Assembly (NCBI GenBank): GCA_050084985.1
Contig: JBITNC010000001.1
Span: forward strand, 129,766,001 to 129,830,000
DNA: 64,000 nucleotides
Direction of reading: 5' to 3'
Source: Nageia nagi
Taxonomy: Eukaryota; Pinophyta
The translations under genes were made by a program, and so were the position numbers. Position 1 is the first letter of the stretch. Each line of letters begins with the position of its first letter. Positions 58,219 through 64,000 of the stretch are shown here, piece by piece. The notes under the pieces were generated by a model that was not told the origin of the DNA, made no database searches, and saw only the letters and a program-made list of their open reading frames with translations.

Positions 58219-58690
58219 TGAGAGAATTAGCACTACTCTAATCCTCAAGGTCCAAGACTAGGAAGCTCAATCACACAACATTCACACAAGATAACACAAG
58301 TGTAATGTGGTTCCTCCCTCCTTGGGAGTACATCCACAACTAGTATCTCAATTCTCAAGTATGCCCCTCTTACAACAATTCTCTTCCTCTCTCCTACACA
58401 AACTAGTAGAGTAATCTTACTCCAAAACTTAGATATGTTACAAGAGGAGAGGCCCTCTATTTATAGCTTGAGAGCACCTCCCTAACCTCCCTTTAACCCA
58501 AGGGTAAGGTTAGGGTTACAATAAATGTGTGACCTAACTTTAACCTACCAACTAACCCCATGGTTAGGTCAAAGTCCACACATAATAAAGAATTCAATTA
58601 ATCCCTTAAGGTATCTACATATCCTTTAAGTGATTAATTGAACTTACAAGAAGTTTAGATATTCACAATATTTCATTACAAATTCTAACA
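58219..58690 (-). repeat. Element E 5' LTR (472 bp)
   Basis: Same termini as the 3' copy. Compared with it I count three substitutions and a 9-bp tandem duplication (CTCCCTAAC type, near 58480). A TATAAATAG box lies at 58457-58465 (minus). It is followed by the TGTCC duplication. Confidence 0.95.
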
Positions 58691-58695
58691 TGTCC

Positions 58696-58720
58696 CATCG
58701 GGCGTGCCAAAAAGAAATAC
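58696..58720 (-). other. Right internal end of element D with PBS-like site on minus strand
   Basis: Read on the minus strand, starting about 10 bases from the LTR, the sequence is TGGCACGCCCGATGGGACA, which begins TGG and could pair with a tRNA 3' end. Its existence here and a second TGG site at the left end make D's orientation uncertain. Confidence 0.5.
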
Positions 58721-60244
58721 TGTTGATTAAGATTGTGTAATATATGCACCATGAACAATCTTAACCAAAGTAAATCAAGAATAGACTATGGTGACAGTCT
58801 GATCTTCGGAGAAGGTTGGTTCCTTGTACATTGGGTGTAGGAGAAGTAACAGGAAAGAAAATAAAAAGGAGTAGAGTGTGAGGAATTTAAGCAAAAAGGC
58901 TTAGGGTAACAAGAGAGAAAGCAAAGGTAGATCACTAGTCCAGCGTGGGCTTTCATAGTGTGTGAAACCTTGGTCTAAATCTAGTGTAGCAGCTATAGTA
59001 CAAGCTCTCACTCTCTAATAGTTTCCTAGTTTTACTCTACCATGTAGCAGACACAGTTATACTAGCAACTCCCAATTATCATTCAGGAAACAAGCCAAGC
59101 TGCCATGATGTAACCAAATTAAGAATGACAATTATGAGTGCTAGATAAGAAAGGTCAAGATGGTATCATATTACTGATAAAAACTATAGGTCTTCGAGAA
59201 CAAATGTAAAGAGCAATACTAGGGCTTTCGACCCCTCTTTCACTTTATTTTCATATACTTATACTGCAGTAACAATAGTTACAAGAATTGTAGAATAGAA
59301 ACATTTACAAAAATGGTTTCAAGATTCTAGTCTTCTTTTAACTGATACTACTTACATATGCCACTTGGTAGAATATTACAAAAATAGGGTAGATTGTAGA
59401 TGATATGGCTTCTTGATAACTATGATCTGACCTCTCGTTGACCTCATCTCTTTTGGGGTATTCTATTTACTGGCTCTGGCTATTCAATTTCTCTTTGCTG
59501 ACCTCATCTCTACATTTCGAAATGCTCTATTCACTGGCTTCGGCTATTTAATCACTCCTTACTAACCTCATCACTTCTGGGACCTAGTTTCATTCAAAAA
59601 TGTGAACATTATTCTCCCTATGATGTCATCTTCATACTTTCAAAGTGCTCTACTCACTGGCTCTAGCTATTTAATCACTCCTTGCTGACCTCATCACTTT
59701 CGAGACTCGGTTTCATTCAAAAATGTGAACATTGTTCTCCCTGTGATGTCATCTTCATACTTTCAGAATGCTCTACTCACCTCCTTCAAAACTCGAGCTT
59801 TTCCATAACTAAGCTTTATCCTTTCTTCTATGATGTCATCATTTCATTCCGAAATGCTTTATTTACTGACCCTGACTTCTCAATTCCTCTTGTTGACCTC
59901 ATCATCTCAAGAACCCGGTCTTTACCAAAATGTGATTGTCTTATCCTTTGCGATGTCATCATTTTATTTTGAAATGCTTTACTTCTGAAACACTTAATTT
60001 ACAGGCTCTAGCTTCTTCGATTATCTCTTACTGACCTCACCTCCTCTGGAACCCGAGCTTTTCCACAACTGAGCTTTATCCTTTCTTCTGTGACATCATC
60101 ATTTCATTCCAAAATGCTTTATTTACTGACTTCGGCCTGTTTTGTTTGCTCTAGAAAAACTCCCAGGGATCTTAAAATGAACTCATGATTGCAAGTAAAG
60201 TACACTGGGGCTTTAATAAAGAATTTATTATATATGAATATACA
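58721..60244. repeat. Element D right LTR (1524 bp)
   Basis: Same length and termini as the left copy, with the same hairpin (58727-58736 and 58755-58764) and the same array of TGATGTCA-like sites (about 59410-60160). Its end is followed by ATGCT. Confidence 0.92.
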
Positions 60245-60249
60245 ATGCT

Positions 60250-61030
60250 CACCAATTTATTATTTCAAGGGCATAAAATATATAAGTTGATTCATTTGTG
60301 TGAAATATCTAGAGGTCTATCGTAAATACTAAACATATTATCACTTCATAAGGCATACCTCACTACCAGACATGCGTTCATAGGCTTGGTGAAGATTAGA
60401 TCTCACTATAGGTTTGTTCTATTTCCAATCAGGCATCGATATCCCCGATAGAGGATACTGTAATCACCCAAGAATTCTACTTTTTTTTCTTTTTTATCTT
60501 TTTGAATATGTTTTCTATCTATATATATTTTTATTCCTATCTTTTTCTTTCTATCCTATCTTGTGTGTTTGAGATGAAGTAAATAATAGGATGAATAATC
60601 ACTCAAAATTATGCTCAATCAACATCAAATTTTTTATTGTTTCAAGATTTATAATATGTAAAAATGTATGAGTTCATAATATATTGAAAACGTATTAGGG
60701 TTATGTTTGTTTATCATCCAAAGTTTTAGAAACCTAGCGAGAGATATTTTGACAAAATAGGATATGAATATCATACCAATAAACTACTTCTTTATTTATA
60801 TGTACAAGTATATATATGAATGATATGTGGATGGATACGTAATGTGTATGTATATCTTATTAAATTATTATGATTATCATGTTTGACACTTAATAGTTTT
60901 ACGATGATGGAGGTAGTGAACGAGATGAACATAATGGTATGGTATGAATACATAGGGCAGAACACCCCAATAGCCAAGATATATTAAGTAACAGTAAAAT
61001 GAAAGTGACATAAAGTAGATTCTATGTACA
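60250..61030 (-). other. Element C non-coding region right of element D
   Basis: The reverse complement of about 60360-60630 matches 15790-16020 of element B (GTATCCTCTATCGGGGATAT against ATATCCTCTATCAGGGCTAT). This supports a minus-oriented Tat-like element. No pol follows to the right, so element C is truncated near 61 kb or its pol was replaced. Confidence 0.55.
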
Positions 61031-61039
61031 TCTATTCAC

Positions 61040-61740
61040 AAGCTAAATAGATAGCTTTAACTCCATGGAGGGGCACGAGGAGGTCAAGGGCCCCCACTTT
61101 GTGAAGAGTTCCACTCATTGCTACTATCACTTTTAGCTTTGAACCTTCTTCTTGATGATTCTAGAGGTGGGATCAAATGTTCATGTAACCATCAAGAAGC
61201 TTCTAGGTCAAGTGATTGGTGTGAAACTGGTGTGAAGCCACAAGTGATGTTGAACAAGTAGGAGACATGCCACTAATTTTTAGCTCTTATTAAGTTACAA
61301 GTGGAACTAGAGGTCCAATCTAGATTTAATTTGTACATGATGGATGCTACTATTTCAAGTCTTGGTATTCTCCTAGATTTAAAGTTGTTGGTCCACACTT
61401 GAATACGAACTAGTTGATGAAGTTATTCCATGAGCAATTTCTAAATTGTACTTGCCAGATCCAACCTAGTCTACAAATAAGATTAAAATATAGGTTAAGC
61501 AAATATCATTATCTAGTCTAGCAATTTTTTCAATGCCAATCCTTAGCTCTTGATTTGAGGATATTGAGAAACCCTGTGTTTGAAGATCAACAAATGTGAA
61601 AGAACTCCTTCTAATAAATTCTCCATTAAGACCATTGTAGAGAATATTTCCTTGTATCTCTAAAGAAAGCTTTGTAAACAAGATATCACTCCTATTAGTT
61701 ACAGTAAAACCTGAACTATACATGAAACAAGTAGGGAGTG
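61040..61740 (-). other. Unassigned minus-strand region left of the pararetrovirus RNase H
   Basis: An 85-codon open frame (61723-61466, starting MYSSGFTVTNRSDILF, with LSLEIQGNILYNGLNG) continues past a stop as GSGKYNLEIAHG. It could be part of the endogenous virus, but I cannot match it to a movement or coat protein with confidence. Confidence 0.35.
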
Positions 61741-61984
61741 ATAAGCACTATGAATTTCAATTGAGCTAATCTAAAACAATGTTGTGAAAACCATGATGTG
61801 CTTAGTAGTATAATTGAAACTTTAAAAATACTCCTACCATCTTAAATATTTTCCTCTGCCATGTTTTCTTCCATGATCCTTTTGTTTGAAGGTGATAAAT
61901 CTTCTGCAATTCGATCTTATTATAAAATGATGAGGATGCATGAGCTTTAGGTTACATTTTTCTAATGCTTTCTTTACTACATAA

Positions 61985-62475
61985 ATCTCTTTATTTGAAG
62001 AGATCCACTTCTAAGTGCTATCAATAAATACACTTGGTGTGTATTTGCAAATGAACTCTTTCCCACTTTCATTAGCACATAACATTGCTCCCCATCCTAT
62101 TTCACAAGCATTAGTGTACAAAATGTAGTTTTCAGTATTAGGAACATATAGCTTTGGTAACATTTTCCAATTTTCTTTGATGGTGTTTACAGCATTAGTG
62201 TGTTCCACCCCCCATGAAAAAAGGTTTTTCTTTTTGAGTAAACCTTGTAGCAACTCTTGATCTTTTGAGGCATAAGGATAAAAATTGGTAATATAATTGA
62301 GAATGTCGAGGAATGCCTGAAGTTATTTGAAGTTGAGTTTTTTTGGGAAACATTGGATTTTCTCAACAATGTGTGGCTGTATCTTGAGTTGGGAATTTTC
62401 TACTTCCATACCTAAAAATTTACAAGAAGTAGTGCATAGTTGAATTTTGGAAGTTGCCAAAATAACTCCATTTTT
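61985..62475 (-). pseudogene. Endogenous pararetrovirus RNase H and RT thumb relic
   Basis: The minus-strand stretch 62253-62011 includes PNTENYILYTNACEIGWGAM, where the first RNase H Asp (usually Thr-Asp-Ala) is Asn, and a downstream Cys/Lys-Tyr-Thr segment typical of plant pararetroviruses. The RT thumb lies to the right with stops. Decayed; not functional. Confidence 0.65.
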
Positions 62476-63060
62476 TTATGTTGTATGTAGGAAATCTGTA
62501 AGATGTAGAAGATGACTCTGCAAATCGAAACTGAAGATTAAGATATCATCAATATATACACATAAGAAAGATGACATATTATTGAATATATCATCCATAT
62601 GCACTTGATAGTAGCTTAGTGCATTCATTAAACCAAATGGCATAACAAGCCATTCAAAGTGTCCACATGGATAAGAGAAAGTAGTTTTATATACATCAGA
62701 CTCCTTGACCCTTAGTTGATAGAAACTAAACTTATAATCAAATTGAGAAAAATACTTGCACTTAGCAACCTTTTGAAGCAAGTAGGATATATCTGGTATA
62801 GGAAATGGAAAAGGTTGAGTAATGTCATTTAGAGGCTTGTAATTTATAACCATTCTCTTTTTGCCTCATTTTTTCTCATTATGATTATTTACTAAAAATA
62901 TATAGCAACAAAATGAGCTGATAGACTTTCTTATAAATTTATTGGCAACCAATTCCTGAATATTTTTTTCCATGTCATTATAATCATATGTAGGAATTGG
63001 AATCTTCCTACCAATTTTTAGCTTTGCTCCTTCCTTGAGTTTTATCTCTACTTTTGGCAT
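62476..63060 (-). pseudogene. Endogenous pararetrovirus (Caulimoviridae-like) reverse transcriptase relic
   Basis: Two minus-strand stretches, 63060-62866 and 62853-62476, separated by a stop, form RT. The first ends with a short Asn-rich, Glu-Lys-Lys connector. The second opens with MVINYKPLND and has FSQFDY (catalytic Asp39 of the stretch), WLVMPFGLMNAL and VYIDDILIF (residues 99-107). The connector followed by Arg-Met-Val-x-Asn-Tyr-Lys is characteristic of caulimovirids and unlike Ty3 elements. No LTR was seen around it. Breaks show an old, inactive copy. Confidence 0.7.
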
Positions 63061-63369
63061 TCTTTTGTTCCAAAATTTTTATGAATCATTTGAGCAAACC
63101 TTTTCCTTAATTTCTTCTCCAATCTTAGAGATGCTTTGCAAAACATTTGAATCATTATTATGCATGAAATAAGGAAATTGCTCAATTGCATATTTTAGTC
63201 TTGGAACATATATCTACTTTGTTCCATTAGTAAAAATCATAGTTTGGGGTGTAAAGCCATAAGGACTATATATATCAATAAAAGAAGAACCCTATAAGAA
63301 TATCCATTGGCATATTATCAAAGGTAGAAAAGTCACACTGGAATAGTTATCCTTGTATTTTGATGGGCT

Positions 63370-63560
63370 GGTACCTTTTAAACTTGTTGCAAACAAATAC
63401 ATTGTTCTACACATCATAGCTTTGGTAGGCACCTTTCTCTAGAAGATGTTCCCAATCTGAAACTAGTTGAGACTTGCAAAAACTAATAGTGCCACTAGTA
63501 TCAACTTGTGCATCAACTATTTTTTCTTCAATTTGCACACTAATGAATTGTGCAAACTTG
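63370..63560 (-). pseudogene. Endogenous pararetrovirus aspartic protease relic
   Basis: Upstream of RT on the minus strand, VDAQVDTSGTISFC (catalytic Asp-Thr-Ser at 63494-63508, normally Asp-Thr-Gly) and a later MDILIG segment outline a retropepsin. The Gly-to-Ser change and stops indicate inactivity. Confidence 0.6.
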
Positions 63561-64000
63561 CCATTAATAAGTTTTTCCAAATATATAGAGTGTGGATCAT
63601 CTATGTTAGGTAAGTTAAACTATATAAGTTTGCATGTAGATGGATCTGAATAACTTGGAGCTTGTGGTAATAATTTTTAATAATAAATATCTAGCTCCAT
63701 ACTATCTAAATTTAGATATTTTCTAATATCTTCATCTTTGTTAGCTTTCTCAACATCTGAAGTATATTTTAGCAAACTATCTAAATCATCTTCATATGAA
63801 TGAATGTGAGGGATTTCATACCTAGTGACTCTTGGAGGTTGTGGTTCTATAACTCCTTTTCTGAGATCAATCTTGTACTTAAATTTATTTTCTAACCATT
63901 CTTTTGGTGGTTGACATTTCATAGAAACTTTTTTTAGACTTTCTATAGCTGGAGGCTTACAACTTGGAGGAATTTCACATCTAACTGGTTATTTTCCTCA
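63561..64000 (-). pseudogene. Coding remnant upstream of the pararetrovirus protease
   Basis: An 81-codon frame (63922-63677, MKCQPPKEWLENKFKYKIDL) continues to the window edge as a Pro/Lys-rich region. It is probably part of the same viral polyprotein because it precedes the protease in the same direction, but no domain is recognised. Confidence 0.45.

Larger units (their letters stand above)
49488..58690 (-). mobile_element. Element E: Ty1/copia retrotransposon carrying host gene fragments
   Basis: This 9.2 kb element is on the minus strand. The 5' LTR (58219-58690) is followed by a PBS and leader, DUF707 and sorting-nexin fragments, a long AT-rich leader, gag, protease, integrase, RT, RNase H, a 50-bp tandem array, PPT and the 3' LTR (49488-49950). 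Integrase precedes RT, the copia order. The two LTRs differ by three substitutions and a 9-bp insertion. That means very recent insertion, although gag-pol has several stops and frameshifts. Confidence 0.95.
47238..60244. mobile_element. Element D: LTR element with 1524-bp LTRs and tiny internal region, split by element E
   Basis: Two copies of a 1524-bp repeat (47238-48761 and 58721-60244) flanked by ATGCT enclose 48762-49487 and 58696-58720. Without element E the internal part is only about 750 bp. This is too small for gag-pol, so D resembles a non-autonomous large-LTR derivative. Both termini are TG...CA in either orientation. PBS-like motifs exist at both internal ends, so the strand is left open. 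Confidence 0.85.

Noticed and set aside
58696-58720. tRNA gene suggested by GTCCCATCGGGCGTGCCA
   Set aside because: Only the 3' end of a tRNA-like sequence is present, next to an LTR, so a primer-binding site is the simpler reading.

Overview
The window looks like nuclear DNA of a seed plant, probably a gymnosperm. It is AT-rich and dominated by old, nested LTR retrotransposons. It contains one apparently functional gene, a plant receptor-like kinase, in a small GC-richer island. The gymnosperm guess is inference from the depth of retrotransposon decay. No bacterial features, CRISPR array, tRNA or rRNA gene was recognised.

Left nest (1-24.1 kb). Element A is a badly decayed Tat-like Ty3/gypsy element on the + strand whose 5' end lies outside the window. 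Element B, a 17.4 kb Tat-like Ty3 element with both LTRs (3558-4409 and 20399-20933), is inserted inside A's second RNase H coding region. Its 5-bp target duplication is AACCC. B has gag, protease, a G-patch domain, RT-RNase H, a second RNase H with its core deleted, and integrase. Beyond pol it carries an unrecognised ORF made of two copies of one domain, then a plant-mobile-domain (PMD) gene on the opposite strand. Most stops in B's gag-pol frame look like C-to-T changes of CAA, CAG or CGA.

Middle (24.1-41.1 kb). This is mostly intergenic AT-rich DNA with relics: a PPR gene fragment (-), a Ty3 gag (+), a copia integrase tail (-), a TA microsatellite flanked by a direct duplication, and an L1-like LINE 3' half (+, 39.4-41.06 kb). 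The intact gene at 36283-38130 (-) encodes a 615-aa receptor-like kinase with a Cys-rich SPARK-type ectodomain (At1g11050 class).

Right nest (41.4-61 kb). Element C is another Tat-like element, in minus orientation, recognised by its PPT/LTR junction at 42.25 kb and a second decayed PMD gene (43.9-46.4 kb). Element D (47238-60244), with two 1524-bp LTRs, a target duplication ATGCT and only about 750 bp of internal sequence, is inserted in C. Inserted in D is element E, a Ty1/copia element on the minus strand (49488-58690, target duplication TGTCC). E's LTRs are nearly identical, yet its gag-pol is broken. Between its primer-binding site and gag it carries pieces of two unrelated host genes, a DUF707 gene and a sorting-nexin PX domain.

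Right edge (61-64 kb). The minus strand holds protease, RT and RNase H blocks of a decayed endogenous pararetrovirus (Caulimoviridae-like).

Order of events inferred from nesting: A before B, and C before D before E.
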